From JBNJDJ01 sp051744845 (GTDB taxonomy: Bacteria > Bacillota > Clostridia > Peptostreptococcales > Acidaminobacteraceae), in assembly GCA_051744845.1 (NCBI GenBank), contig JBNJDJ010000043.1, forward strand, positions 1 to 17,338: a stretch of DNA of 17,338 bases. The letters run 5' to 3'. Below, piece by piece: positions 1 through 7,479 of this stretch (position 1 is the first letter of the stretch; every line of letters begins with the position of its first letter). The notes beneath the pieces are model-generated. The model saw only the letters and a list, made by a program, of their open reading frames with translations, had not been told where the DNA came from and did no database searches. The position numbers and the translations under genes were made by a program.

Positions 1-154
1 ACTCATTTAATTGTTTTTTTGCTAGTTTTGTTAATTTATTTTCATTAGCTTCTTTATTTTTATTAACAAATTTTATAGATAATATAAACTTATTGTTTGC
101 TTCAATTTCAATAATTCCAATTGGAGATTTATAATAATCTAAATATTTTTCCAT
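1..154 (-). CDS. ogt: methylated-DNA--protein-cysteine methyltransferase, N-terminal part (cut by window edge)
   Basis: Only the first 51 codons are in the window; the gene continues to the left. The start MEKYLDYYKSPIGIIEIEA is the typical N-terminal strand region of Ogt/MGMT proteins (YY-SP-G-I-I pattern), followed by a Lys/Glu-rich stretch and the beginning of the helix that usually leads to the YF-G-R motif. Family knowledge: these proteins transfer alkyl groups from O6-alkylguanine to their own Cys in a C-terminal PCHR motif, which lies outside the window and was not seen. The start is supported by a ribosome binding site (AAAGGAT) just upstream. A promoter and a palindrome lie directly upstream. 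The assignment rests on the N-terminal pattern alone. Confidence 0.72.
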   Translation of the reverse strand, partial: MEKYLDYYKSPIGIIEIEANNKFILSIKFVNKNKEANENKLTKLAKKQLNE

Positions 155-167
155 AATATCCTTTCTA

Positions 168-181
168 AACTGTATACAGTT
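168..181. promoter_or_regulatory. perfect 14-bp palindrome, likely operator of the ogt-type gene
   Basis: AACTGTATACAGTT is perfectly self-complementary and covers the predicted transcription start of the leftward gene, a classic repressor position. The 8-bp core TGTATACA also occurs in the pflB control region (7481-7488). The regulator is unknown. Confidence 0.5.
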
Positions 182-183
182 AA

Positions 184-212
184 ATTATATCTTTTATAAT
201 TAATTATGTCTA
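184..212 (-). promoter_or_regulatory. promoter of the ogt-type gene
   Basis: On the minus strand TAGACA (212-207) is followed after 17 bases by TATAAT (189-184), five and six matches to the sigma-A consensus. The start site would fall near 177, inside the palindrome at 168-181. Confidence 0.62.
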
Positions 213-234
213 GTGTTCAATTTTCTTAATTTTA

Positions 235-243
235 TGTTATAAT
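235..243 (+). promoter_or_regulatory. extended -10 promoter of hflX
   Basis: TGTTATAAT is an extended -10 element (TGnTATAAT). No good -35 is present (weak GTTCAA at 215-220), as is common for extended -10 promoters. It lies back to back with the ogt-type promoter. hflX follows with the ribosome binding site AGAAAGGA (266-273). Confidence 0.5.
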
Positions 244-281
244 TATCTTTAAAGAAGAATAAATTAGAAAGGATTTGATAA

Positions 282-1571
282 ATGAATTATAAAAGCGCAA
301 TCCTAGTTGGCATTAATATAAATTCTAGTGAATATGATTTTAAAAACTCACTTGAAGAGTTAAAGGGATTATGTATATCGTTAGGAATTGAAAATTTTCA
401 TTATATAACACAAAACAGAGATAAATATGATCCAAAATTTTTAATTGGAAGTGGTAAAGCACAAGAAGTAAATAATCTTGTATTAGAAAAAAATATCGAT
501 TTAGTTTTATTTAATGATACTTTAAGTGGTAGTCAATTAAATAATTTAAGTGAAAATATAAATGCTAAAATAATGGATAGGTCTGCAATTATTTTAGATA
601 TTTTTGCAAAAAGAGCAAATACTAGATTGGCTAAATTACAAATTAAATTAGCTAAACTTAATTATAAATTACCTAGATTAAAAGGATATGGTAACGAACT
701 TTCAAAACTTGGAGCAGGTATAGGTACTCGAGGTCCTGGTGAACAAAAATTAGAATTAGATAAAAGAAGTATTAGGAAAAGCATTTTAGATATTAAAAGA
801 AGAATCTCTAAAATGGAAAAAACAAGACATATTCAAAGAAAACAACGTTTATCTTCTAATATACCTATAGTATCTCTCGTAGGCTATTCAAATGTGGGTA
901 AATCTACTTTATTTAATTATTTAGTTGAAAATTATGGACAGGATGAAGATAAAGTATATGTCGATGATTTATTATTTGCTACACTTGATACTCATGTAAG
1001 TAAAATTTCTTTAGATAACAATAAAGAGTTTATCCTTATCGATACTATTGGTTTTATTTCAAAACTGCCACATTTTTTAATTGACGCTTTTAAAGCAACT
1101 TTAGAAGAAGTTAAAACCTCTGACTTAATCTTAAATATTATTGATTTTAACTCTGAAAATACTAACACTGAAATAGAAATTACTCAAGATATTTTAAAGC
1201 AGTTAGATGCATTATCTATACCAAGATTTACAGTTTATAATAAAATAGATAAATTTGAAAATATAGATAATAGTTTAGATAAAAAAATAAAAATCTCAGC
1301 TAAAAAAGGTTTAAATATTGATAAACTTTTAGAAAAAATTCAAAAAGAATTATTTTCTGATTATCAAAACTTAGAATTATTGCTTCCTTTTAATAAAGCT
1401 AACTTAGTTTCTAACCTTCATGAAAATTTTAATGTTGATTTTGAAAAATATACTCAAAATGGAATAGTTGTTTCTACTGAAGTAGATCAATTAAATTATA
1501 ATAAATTAAAAAAATATGAAATATCTAATGAAAAATTTTTAAAAGTTAAAAACTCTCCTAAAGACATATAA
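282..1571 (+). CDS. hflX: ribosome-associated GTPase HflX
   Basis: 429-residue GTPase of the HflX family, usual length. The N-terminal nucleotide-binding domain (about 1-140) contains IGSGKAQE (55-62), and the family-specific GTRGPGEQKLELD lies at 148-160, followed by a basic coiled linker (160-190). The G domain shows G1 GYSNVGKST (201-209), G2 ATLD (233-236), G3 DTIGF (254-258) and G4 NKID (320-323), so it should bind and hydrolyse GTP. Known role of the family: binds the 50S subunit and splits or rescues stalled and hibernating 70S ribosomes, notably after heat or antibiotic stress. The ATG start has a good ribosome binding site. It appears monocistronic, since a terminator begins within its last codons. 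Confidence 0.95.
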   Translation: MNYKSAILVGININSSEYDFKNSLEELKGLCISLGIENFHYITQNRDKYDPKFLIGSGKAQEVNNLVLEKNIDLVLFNDTLSGSQLNNLSENINAKIMDRSAIILDIFAKRANTRLAKLQIKLAKLNYKLPRLKGYGNELSKLGAGIGTRGPGEQKLELDKRSIRKSILDIKRRISKMEKTRHIQRKQRLSSNIPIVSLVGYSNVGKSTLFNYLVENYGQDEDKVYVDDLLFATLDTHVSKISLDNNKEFILIDTIGFISKLPHFLIDAFKATLEEVKTSDLILNIIDFNSENTNTEIEITQDILKQLDALSIPRFTVYNKIDKFENIDNSLDKKIKISAKKGLNIDKLLEKIQKELFSDYQNLELLLPFNKANLVSNLHENFNVDFEKYTQNGIVVSTEVDQLNYNKLKKYEISNEKFLKVKNSPKDI

Positions 1572-1590
1572 TCTTGGAGAGTTTTTATTT
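1548..1590. terminator. bidirectional terminator between hflX and the monooxygenase-fold gene
   Basis: An 11-bp perfect inverted repeat (AAAAACTCTCC at 1548-1558, GGAGAGTTTTT at 1576-1586) gives a hairpin with T runs on both strands. The left arm and loop hold the last hflX codons, and the other orientation serves the leftward gene that stops at 1590. Confidence 0.85.
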
Positions 1591-1895
1591 TAATAACTTT
1601 TTATCGTATTGTAAAAGGACATATTTACACTTTTAGGTTCAATTGCATTTCTAAAATTAATAGTTTTTGGATCTTTCATCATTTTTTTAGCAGCATCTTT
1701 ACAGTTACGTAATGACTTCCAATGCTGTATCATAGTATATTCATTTTCATTTTTAGATTTTAATAAATCAGTTGATATAAACCCATTTTCTTTAGAATGA
1801 AAATTATTTTCTAAATCATCCACAATTTTCAAAAAATCTTTTTGTTTTATTTTTTCATCGATTTTGAATTCCACAATTTCAACTACATTTCCCAT
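1590..1895 (-). CDS. small antibiotic-biosynthesis-monooxygenase-like (ABM fold) protein
   Basis: 101 residues, the size of a single ferredoxin-like alpha/beta barrel subunit. The arrangement VVEIVEFKI, then a helix with FLKIVDDLE, then GFISTDLLK and YTMIQHWKSLRNC, then a helix ending KDPKTINFRNAI, matches the beta-alpha-beta-beta pattern of the ABM / dimeric alpha-beta barrel group; the W in the third strand followed by an acceptor helix is typical. Such proteins act as dimeric oxygenases, haem-degrading enzymes or isomerases; the substrate cannot be told here. The ATG is preceded by AAAGGAGG. The gene lies 58 bases downstream of the AraC-type regulator on the same strand, so the two may be co-transcribed. 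Confidence 0.55.
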   Translation of the reverse strand: MGNVVEIVEFKIDEKIKQKDFLKIVDDLENNFHSKENGFISTDLLKSKNENEYTMIQHWKSLRNCKDAAKKMMKDPKTINFRNAIEPKSVNMSFYNTIKSY

Positions 1896-1953
1896 TTTTC
1901 CTCCTTTATGTATTCAATTTGTTTAAATATATAATATATCTAAAAAATATATA

Positions 1954-2781
1954 TCAATAGTAAAAATCCGACATATTTTTAAATTTTGCTATTGACTTTA
2001 CAGAAATTTTAGATTTACTTAAATTTAAAGGAGTTTGACCTGTTAATTCTTTACAGTCTTTAATAAAATGCATTTGATCATAGTAGCCATACTTAATAGC
2101 TAAATCAGAAAGATTTTCATATTTATTATTTAATAATTCTCTGCTTATATTTTGAAACCTAGTAATTTTTGAAAGAGATTTAGGTGAAAAACCAGTATAC
2201 TTTTTGAATATTCTCAATAATTGTCTACTGCTTATACCAATTTCTTTACTAAAGATTTTAATTTTATCTTTATAATTATTATTCAAAAATAATTTAAAAA
2301 CTTTATAGTGATAATTATCAATTGATTTATCGCTTATAATTTCTGTTAAATTATTTTCTATTTTTTTAATAATTGCACTATTATCATTTAGATTATCTAA
2401 ATTCTTGATTAACCGATTACTTATTTTTTCAGATAAATCTTCTAAATAAATTAATTTATTATTAAAATTATATATTGGATTATTAATTAAACTATAAAAA
2501 CCATATGGTTCAAAAGAAATACCTATTACTTTTATATTTCCCTTTTGTTCTATAAATACAGAATTATTAAGTGGACCTAAAAAATAAGGTTTATTATTAA
2601 TTATTATCTCTTTATTTTTAACTATATACTTTATTGAAGAATTCAAATTAATTATTAAATCTATATTATTAACTGGTAATAATGTATTTGAAATTTTTAC
2701 TTTATTCGATTCAATTAACCATATATATTTAATGTACTTTTTTAATAGCTTATTTTTAAGTTGATATCTTTTTATTTCCAT
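1954..2781 (-). CDS. AraC-family transcriptional regulator (DUF6597-like N-terminal domain)
   Basis: About 275 residues. The N-terminal 150 begin MEIKRYQLKNKLLKKYIKYI and run through strands such as LLPVNNIDLIINL and FLGPLNNSVFI, resembling the DUF6597-type sensor domain of AraC regulators. The C-terminal 100 residues hold two helix-turn-helix motifs: IKIFSKEIGISSRQLLRIFK with YTGFSPKSL, and LSDLAIKYGYYDQMHFIKDC with LTGQTPLNL. That is the standard AraC DNA-binding domain. The start at 2781 fits the family N-terminus; an in-frame ATG at 2814 would add eleven residues, and neither has an ideal ribosome binding site. It ends at TGA. The inducer is unknown; the neighbouring ABM-like gene is a possible target. 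A perfect palindrome lies about 180 bases upstream of this start. Confidence 0.85.
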   Translation of the reverse strand: MEIKRYQLKNKLLKKYIKYIWLIESNKVKISNTLLPVNNIDLIINLNSSIKYIVKNKEIIINNKPYFLGPLNNSVFIEQKGNIKVIGISFEPYGFYSLINNPIYNFNNKLIYLEDLSEKISNRLIKNLDNLNDNSAIIKKIENNLTEIISDKSIDNYHYKVFKLFLNNNYKDKIKIFSKEIGISSRQLLRIFKKYTGFSPKSLSKITRFQNISRELLNNKYENLSDLAIKYGYYDQMHFIKDCKELTGQTPLNLSKSKISVKSIAKFKNMSDFYY

Positions 2782-2959
2782 AAATCCCAACCTTAATATT
2801 AATTGATTTGACATTTCTTTTCTGAATTAGAAAATATTTCAGTTAAGTCTCATATATGTAAAAAATGTCAATAATCTTAAACTGATTAAAAAACATTAAG
2901 ACCCTAAAATATTATCCCAATTAAGTTTGTAAAATTCCTATTCTCTATAAAACCTTTTC

Positions 2960-2977
2960 TTACTAACTAGTTAGTAA
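2960..2977. promoter_or_regulatory. perfect 18-bp palindrome, TetR-type operator candidate
   Basis: TTACTAACTAGTTAGTAA is fully self-complementary. ACTAACTAGTTAGT-like sequences are typical operators of TetR/AcrR regulators. No intact tetR gene is in the window. The site overlaps the end of an eroded minus-strand reading frame and lies upstream of the AraC-type gene. Confidence 0.5.
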
Positions 2978-3190
2978 CGTGGTATTTAAAAATATTAAAT
3001 TTCGTAAAATTTCAAACGTAACTATCTCTCTTTTTTTAAAAATGAAATAATTATCAACTAAACTATCCCAAAGTTTTATCAATTTTTCATTAGAGTCAAA
3101 AACTTGTTTTTGAGCAAGAAAGCCTGTATTTAATACATTTAATAATAAATATGTATTTCTCTCCTCTATGGAGTTATTATTGCTTTTACA
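2963..3190 (-). pseudogene. eroded reading frame without a start codon
   Basis: A 75-codon open frame with gene-like composition (for example LNTGFLAQKQVFDSNEKLIK and LWDSLVDNYFIFKKRE) ends at TAG inside the 18-bp palindrome. It has no ATG, GTG or TTG start and is closed upstream by TAA at 3193-3191. So long an open stretch is unlikely by chance in such AT-rich DNA, so it probably is the 3' part of a decayed gene. I do not recognise the family; the nearby TetR-like operator makes a decayed regulator possible, but this is inference. Confidence 0.35.
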
Positions 3191-3222
3191 TTATTATTTA
3201 AGTATAGAATAATCTATTTATT

Positions 3223-3336
3223 TCAATTTTTTGGGGGATAATCTACTTTTGTAGAAAATACTCCTTTTACTGCTAAAAAAGAAGCACATATTCCTATAAT
3301 ATTCCCTTTTTTAAAGGCTGTGGATAATTCATTTAA
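3223..3336 (-). pseudogene. short eroded reading frame
   Basis: A 37-codon open frame on the minus strand, in a different frame from the remnant at 2963-3190, contains GNIIGICASFLAVKGVFSTK and ends at TGA. It has no start codon and follows the QueG-like gene by a few bases. It may be another piece of a decayed downstream gene. Function unknown. The rest of 2782-3343 holds nothing else that I can support. Confidence 0.25.
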
Positions 3337-3343
3337 TTATTCA

Positions 3344-4117
3344 TTACTTTTTTAATTTATCTAATGGGTTAACAAAAGAACAAGGTAAATTAACACAACA
3401 CTTACCGCAGGCATCTATTAAACCAAGATTAGTATGAAATTTGTCATTTTCTAATAAAAAATCATAACATTTAAATCTATCAAAATTATTATCTTTCAAT
3501 GATTTTATATTACAATTATCTATACATTTTTTACAAGAACTATTATATTTATACAAACAATTTTCTTGTTTAATCTTTTCAGAGGAAACTATCTCAATAT
3601 CAGTTATAATGCTTCCTATTCTACCGCAGCATCCTTTTTCAGTGATTAACATATTATTGATCCCAAAAGTTCCTAAACCTGCTATATTAGCAACATGTCT
3701 ATGTGACCAATCACTTTTTAAAGTTTTTTCATCAAAATTATGAGTAGCAGGAATTAAACTCGCCTTAAAATTTTTCTTTTCTAATTCAGATTTTATATAT
3801 CTATTTAATTTAGAAATCAATTGATTTGTCTCTAAATAAGCTTTAGCCCATTTTTCAGAACAAAATTTTCCATCTATATTAGATTTAGCAATTTTTTCTT
3901 CAAAAGGTAAAAAATAAGCAACTACGGTTTTAGCATTTTTTAGAAAATCTTTAGGTAAAGCATGAGTAGGTGTAACTATCTTTTTTAATTTATGGAAATC
4001 TTTGTCATCAGCATTAGCAAATTTAATTATTGGTTCTTTCCACTTAGTTTGAATATTATTTTTATTAGAGTAATTTTTGACATAATTAATAATTAATCTT
4101 TTAATTTTTTCTTTCAT
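3344..4117 (-). CDS. QueG-like (COG1600-type) iron-sulfur protein
   Basis: 257 residues. The core motif SHRHVANIAGLGTFGINNML resembles the K/R-H-AA-x-AGLG-x-x-G-N-x-L signature of epoxyqueuosine reductase-type proteins, preceded by an AKTVVAYFLPF strand. The C-terminal third is Cys-rich: ENCLYKYNSSCKKCIDNCNI and DACGKCCVNLPC, consistent with Fe-S clusters. It is shorter than true QueG (about 300-380 residues) and lacks its C-terminal HEAT-like region, so it is better read as a related redox protein of unknown substrate than as queuosine biosynthesis. The start has AAAAAGGAGAAC upstream and overlaps the stop of a broken upstream gene (ATGA), showing former translational coupling. Confidence 0.72.
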   Translation of the reverse strand: MKEKIKRLIINYVKNYSNKNNIQTKWKEPIIKFANADDKDFHKLKKIVTPTHALPKDFLKNAKTVVAYFLPFEEKIAKSNIDGKFCSEKWAKAYLETNQLISKLNRYIKSELEKKNFKASLIPATHNFDEKTLKSDWSHRHVANIAGLGTFGINNMLITEKGCCGRIGSIITDIEIVSSEKIKQENCLYKYNSSCKKCIDNCNIKSLKDNNFDRFKCYDFLLENDKFHTNLGLIDACGKCCVNLPCSFVNPLDKLKK

Positions 4118-4296
4118 GATTTGTTCTCCTTTTTAAATACAAGATAATAATTAAGTGGATCTTTATGTAAAATATCTTCTTTAGTAAATTTAAAATTATT
4201 TTTTTAAAATATTTCAATAAATTCTTTTTTAGTATAATTTCTTAAAAATAGTATTAAATCTATTCTAGTGAACCTCTCCCGCTGATTTATATTCAC
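4114..4296 (-). pseudogene. C-terminal remnant of a broken gene, possibly a SAM-dependent methyltransferase
   Basis: One frame reads RFTRIDLILFLRNYTKKEFI, then EIF, an in-frame TAA (4206-4204), then KNNFKFTKEDILHKDPLNYY and LVFKKENKS, ending at TGA that overlaps the ATG of the QueG-like gene. The reading on both sides of the stop is coherent, so this is one coding region with a nonsense mutation and a lost 5' part (closed upstream by TGA at 4299-4297). The pattern of a helix T-KEF---F--N-F, a strand and a final NYYLVF strand resembles the C-terminus of class I methyltransferases; that family call is tentative, the broken state is seen directly. Confidence 0.5.
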
Positions 4297-4665
4297 TCAA
4301 ATTTGTTTAAAAATAATTATTAAGCAAGTTTGATAAAAGACAACGTATGATATCCTTTTAATGCAAATATACTTAACCACTATCCCTACTTAATAATTAA
4401 ATTAAGTTCGGGAATGCATTTTAACTTACTAACTTTGAGCTAAAATTGATAAATATTTTTTTAATTAGAATTACAAATTTTCCTCTTATTACAATAGTCT
4501 ATTAATTATCTGTAGGATTTTTAATCTAATATATTGCATTAAAAAGGAAAAAATATCATAAGTAACTAACTTATGATTAATATAATATGTTGTTAAAAGA
4601 ATATCTTATTTTTCAATTTTAAAATATATATTTAATACTATTTTTTATAAAATATTTCAAAATAA
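4297..4665. other. intergenic stretch with an inverted repeat and no supportable gene
   Basis: All frames are interrupted; the longest gene-like piece is a 21-codon minus-strand run containing FALKGYHTLSFIKLA (around 4330-4400), perhaps more of the decayed upstream gene. It also holds the inverted repeat at 4555-4577. Confidence 0.4.
4555..4577. repeat. inverted repeat, 9-bp arms with 5-base spacer
   Basis: ATCATAAGT and ACTTATGAT flank AACTA. There is no T run on either side that would make it a good terminator, so an operator role is more likely. It lies downstream of the DUF2703 gene and upstream of the decayed gene at 4114-4296. Confidence 0.4.
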
Positions 4666-5139
4666 TTATAACTTCTTAATATTTTTATTTTTTTCTAAAT
4701 TATCAAAATAACTAATCAAATTTTCAGGACATTTATAGTCCTTTTTATCTGGTTGAATATTACAATAAATTACTTGTAAAATAGAATCTATTATCAAAGC
4801 TTTAGGTGGACTATTGTAATTTTTTCCTTTATAAGACCATGTTCTACAATCAACAGATTCACCACATAAATCTCCACAATCTTTACAATCATTTTCATTA
4901 ATATTTTTTTGAATATCAATCCCATTGACTTTTATTGTAGGCGAAGAGTAAAACTTATGTGTTTTAGCCATCTCTTTATTTTTTATATTAATTTTTTCTA
5001 GTTTAATTTTACGATTAGTCATTTTTAATACTGGATTTAATAACTCTATAACTTCTTTTATTACCTTATCAGTTCCTTTACACCTTTCACAAACAGATAA
5101 ATCTAAATATAAAAATTTAATATTAATTATTTCTTCCAT
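4666..5139 (-). CDS. DUF2703 thioredoxin-like protein
   Basis: 157 residues. After the strand NIKFLYLDLS comes the CERC motif (C17, C20) with GTDKVIKEV, the family's C-x-R-C-x-GTD signature. Next are EMAKTHKFYSSPTIKVNG (57-73, the thioredoxin-like cis-Pro region) and a second Cys group CKDC-GDLC-GESVDC (C85, C88, C92, C98), ending in SPPKALIIDSIL. This order matches DUF2703 proteins, which are thioredoxin-fold and often found near arsenic or mercury resistance genes; no such genes are nearby here. A redox or metal-handling role is inferred. The start follows AAAGGGAG; a possible minus-strand promoter TTGATA-18-TATAAA lies upstream in 5170-5210. Confidence 0.75.
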   Translation of the reverse strand: MEEIINIKFLYLDLSVCERCKGTDKVIKEVIELLNPVLKMTNRKIKLEKINIKNKEMAKTHKFYSSPTIKVNGIDIQKNINENDCKDCGDLCGESVDCRTWSYKGKNYNSPPKALIIDSILQVIYCNIQPDKKDYKCPENLISYFDNLEKNKNIKKL

Positions 5140-5311
5140 ATAAACTCCCTTTTTAACTACATAATGATATTTATACTTTTTATATCATAAATATATCAAA
5201 TAATAAAGATTAATTCTATATTATTAAGAAAATTTCTTTACATTTATTGCTTTTGATTATTAATCAATATATATTACGCCATATTTAAAAAAACTATTAA
5301 TTCAAACATAC

Positions 5312-6271
5312 TTAATTTTTTTCTAAATATCTAAAAACTTTTTCTTCATTTATTGGTTTACTGTAAAAATACCCTTGTAAAATATCACAGTCATATTTTT
5401 TTAAGTGTTTTTCTTGTTTCTTTTCCTCTACTCCTTCAGCAATTACTTTTATTCCTAAACTATGAGCCATAAATATTATCTTTTTAATAATCAAAGCTCC
5501 TTTTTTTTCATCTAGTATTTTATCAATAAAACACTTATCAATTTTTAAATAATCAATATTTAGTTCAGTAAATCTTGAAAAAGAACTATAACCAGTACCA
5601 AAATTATCTAAAGATATTTTAATACCTTTTTCTTGTAATTTTTTGAGTTTATTATTTATTAGATCAAAATCATCTAAAAAAACTGATTCAGTAATTTCTA
5701 AATCGAGATTATTTAATATATATTTTCTATTAGGAGATAATCTTTCTATTTCTTTTTCAAAATCTTCACTTAATAAATGAATACTAGAAATGTTAACTGC
5801 TACTTTTAAATTTTCATATCCATTTTCATTTAATTTTATAATGAAATTAAAAGCTTCTTTAAGTATTATTTTTGTTAACTGTATAATAAGACCTTGTTTT
5901 TCTGCAATATTTATAAATTCAGCTGGTGATACCCTTCCATAATTTTCAGAATTAAAACGAGCTAAAGCTTCAAAACCAACTACTTCATTATTCTTAGTAT
6001 TTATAAAAGGTTGATAATTCAAATATAATTTTTTATTAACATTTTTATTTTCAATAATATTTCTTAATTCATTTTGAATATTTTCATGTCTTTTTAATTT
6101 TTCCTCTGCTACTTTATCATAAAAACCATAATTTTTATGTTTATTATTAAATAATGATTTTAATATTATATTAGATTTTTTCAATATATCGCTTAAATCT
6201 AATGTTGAATCTCTTAAATCTATAACAGCAATCTTAAACTTTAAATATATTATTGCATCTTTAACTTCCAT
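5312..6271 (-). CDS. EAL-domain half of a frameshifted GGDEF-EAL protein
   Basis: 319-residue frame. Residues 1-60 read as the C-terminal third of a GGDEF domain (LSDILKKSNIILKSLFNNKH, then NYGFYDKV). The EAL domain spans about 83-318: GFEALAR (99-105), N160, LEITES (191-196), FGTGYSS, LKIDKCFI (242-249), AEGVE (278-282) and LQGYFYSKP (298-306). EAL domains hydrolyse cyclic di-GMP. Most catalytic positions remain, but the metal-binding DDFGTG motif is DNFGTG (D222-N223), which may reduce activity. The ATG at 6271 has no ribosome binding site and lies inside coding sequence: one extra A in the six-A run (6271-6276) would fuse this frame to the upstream half. Translation as a separate protein is therefore doubtful. 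Confidence 0.8.
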   Translation of the reverse strand: MEVKDAIIYLKFKIAVIDLRDSTLDLSDILKKSNIILKSLFNNKHKNYGFYDKVAEEKLKRHENIQNELRNIIENKNVNKKLYLNYQPFINTKNNEVVGFEALARFNSENYGRVSPAEFINIAEKQGLIIQLTKIILKEAFNFIIKLNENGYENLKVAVNISSIHLLSEDFEKEIERLSPNRKYILNNLDLEITESVFLDDFDLINNKLKKLQEKGIKISLDNFGTGYSSFSRFTELNIDYLKIDKCFIDKILDEKKGALIIKKIIFMAHSLGIKVIAEGVEEKKQEKHLKKYDCDILQGYFYSKPINEEKVFRYLEKN

Positions 6272-7314
6272 TTTTTCTGAAAAAATTTTATTAATTTTTT
6301 TACAGACTTAATCAACTCTTGTTTAGTCTTATGAGATTCCCAACTTATAATAAATTCATCTTCTTTTGTTTTAAATATTTCTACATTTTTTTCTTGTGCA
6401 TATAAAATTAATTTATTTGCAATTTGTTTTAAAATTTCACTACCATAATTATATCCATAAGTCATATTTATAGTCTCTAAACTTACAAATTTTATGACAA
6501 AAACAGCTTTAACATTATTAATCGTTTCTGAATAATTATCAATAAAATAGTTAACATTAGGCAAATTAGTTAAGTTATCACAATATGCTAATGTTAAAAT
6601 TTTATTTTTATTTTTAATTTTCAAAAACAAAACATAAATAAAAATAATATATACTATAAACAAAATAAAAGCAGTTATTAGTTTTAATTTTTTTATACTC
6701 TTTTTAGTATCTATCAAGTTAAATTCTGTAAGCAAACCCCCCTCTATACTTTTTTCTAATTTAATAGGTAAGTAAACACTGTATTTACTTTTATTTTTAC
6801 TATACTTTGTGACTAATGACTTTTTTTCATTTAAAATTTGGTCAACTAAGTCAGTATCAATTTCTAATTTTTCATTACTTGATCTCGAAAAATAATTAGT
6901 TTTTGAATCTTTTATAAACGCAACATTTTTAACTTTATCTAAACTAAACATTTCATTTAAAATTCTTTCAACTTCAAAAGAATCTAAAAAATCTTGAACT
7001 TTATCTGCATGAATTCCAATTTGAATATATCCTTGATTAGGAATATAATAATACCCATATTTAAAATATTTTTTATCACATGTATCTTTTCTTATATTAT
7101 TTTCAACAGAAAAAATCTTCCTACTTTTAATAAATTTATAAACAGGATGGCCCTTTTTAGCAACCCAACCTATATCTTCCTTAATTGTTGAATCTATTAC
7201 TTTTCCATTTAAGTTATAATAATATATCCTGTCAATTTCTAATAAATCACTTAACTTCTTCAAATTAACATCAATAATTTTTTTCTTATCAAGACTTAAA
7301 ATATTACTTGCCAC
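6250..7314 (-). CDS. sensor and degenerate GGDEF half of the frameshifted GGDEF-EAL protein
   Basis: 354-residue frame from GTG. Residues 1-205 look like an extracytoplasmic sensor region (RIYYYNLNGKVIDST, IGIHADKVQDFLDSF), followed by a membrane helix at about 211-232 (LITAFILFIVYIIFIYVLFL) and a GGDEF domain beginning DNLTNLPNVNYF (246-257). Its signature is KEDEF (317-321) rather than GGDEF, so cyclase activity is unlikely. The frame runs out shortly after, while the missing remainder continues in the -1 frame as the EAL half. The GTG has no ribosome binding site, and coherent coding continues upstream to 7467 without a start codon, so the 5' end with the first membrane helix seems lost. 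Best regarded as a decayed cyclic di-GMP signalling gene. Confidence 0.75.
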   Translation of the reverse strand: MASNILSLDKKKIIDVNLKKLSDLLEIDRIYYYNLNGKVIDSTIKEDIGWVAKKGHPVYKFIKSRKIFSVENNIRKDTCDKKYFKYGYYYIPNQGYIQIGIHADKVQDFLDSFEVERILNEMFSLDKVKNVAFIKDSKTNYFSRSSNEKLEIDTDLVDQILNEKKSLVTKYSKNKSKYSVYLPIKLEKSIEGGLLTEFNLIDTKKSIKKLKLITAFILFIVYIIFIYVLFLKIKNKNKILTLAYCDNLTNLPNVNYFIDNYSETINNVKAVFVIKFVSLETINMTYGYNYGSEILKQIANKLILYAQEKNVEIFKTKEDEFIISWESHKTKQELIKSVKKLIKFFQKKWKLKMQ

Positions 7315-7467
7315 AATAATTTTTTCTCTAATAAGATTATTAATTACTTTATTTGCGTTAGAAGAATTTATAAAATCCCCAACATAATAATTAGCAATTT
7401 CTATTGAATCTTTTTCTTTTGAATTATAGATATTTTTTTCTATTTTTTTATTGACAAGTGAAAACCA
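7315..7467 (-). pseudogene. 5' remnant of the GGDEF-EAL gene without a start codon
   Basis: The sensor frame stays open for 51 more codons (SKEKDSIEIANYYVGDFINS, then NANKVINNLIREKIIVASNI) but contains no ATG, GTG or TTG before TAA at 7470-7468. Such sensors normally start with a membrane helix, which is absent. The break coincides with the pflB promoter region. Confidence 0.55.
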
Positions 7468-7479
7468 TTATCATATACT
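7451..7479 (+). promoter_or_regulatory. strong sigma-A-type promoter of pflB-pflA
   Basis: Perfect -35 TTGACA (7451-7456), 17-base spacer, -10 TATACT (7474-7479). It is followed by an operator-like palindrome and the ribosome binding site AGGAGG (7512-7517). Confidence 0.8.

Noticed and set aside
3223..3336. Resemblance of the fragment with AVKGVF to a TetR helix-turn-helix
   Set aside because: Only a few positions match, and the residues after the motif do not fit; too weak to name.
6271..6276. Programmed frameshifting as the sure explanation of the split GGDEF-EAL gene
   Set aside because: Six A's are short for transcriptional slippage and no classical stimulatory signal was seen; a mutation or sequence error is simpler.
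6994..7191. Plus-strand open frame of 65 codons opposite the sensor gene
   Set aside because: Lies wholly opposite a protein with clear domain structure, has no ribosome binding site and an AT-driven hydrophobic composition.
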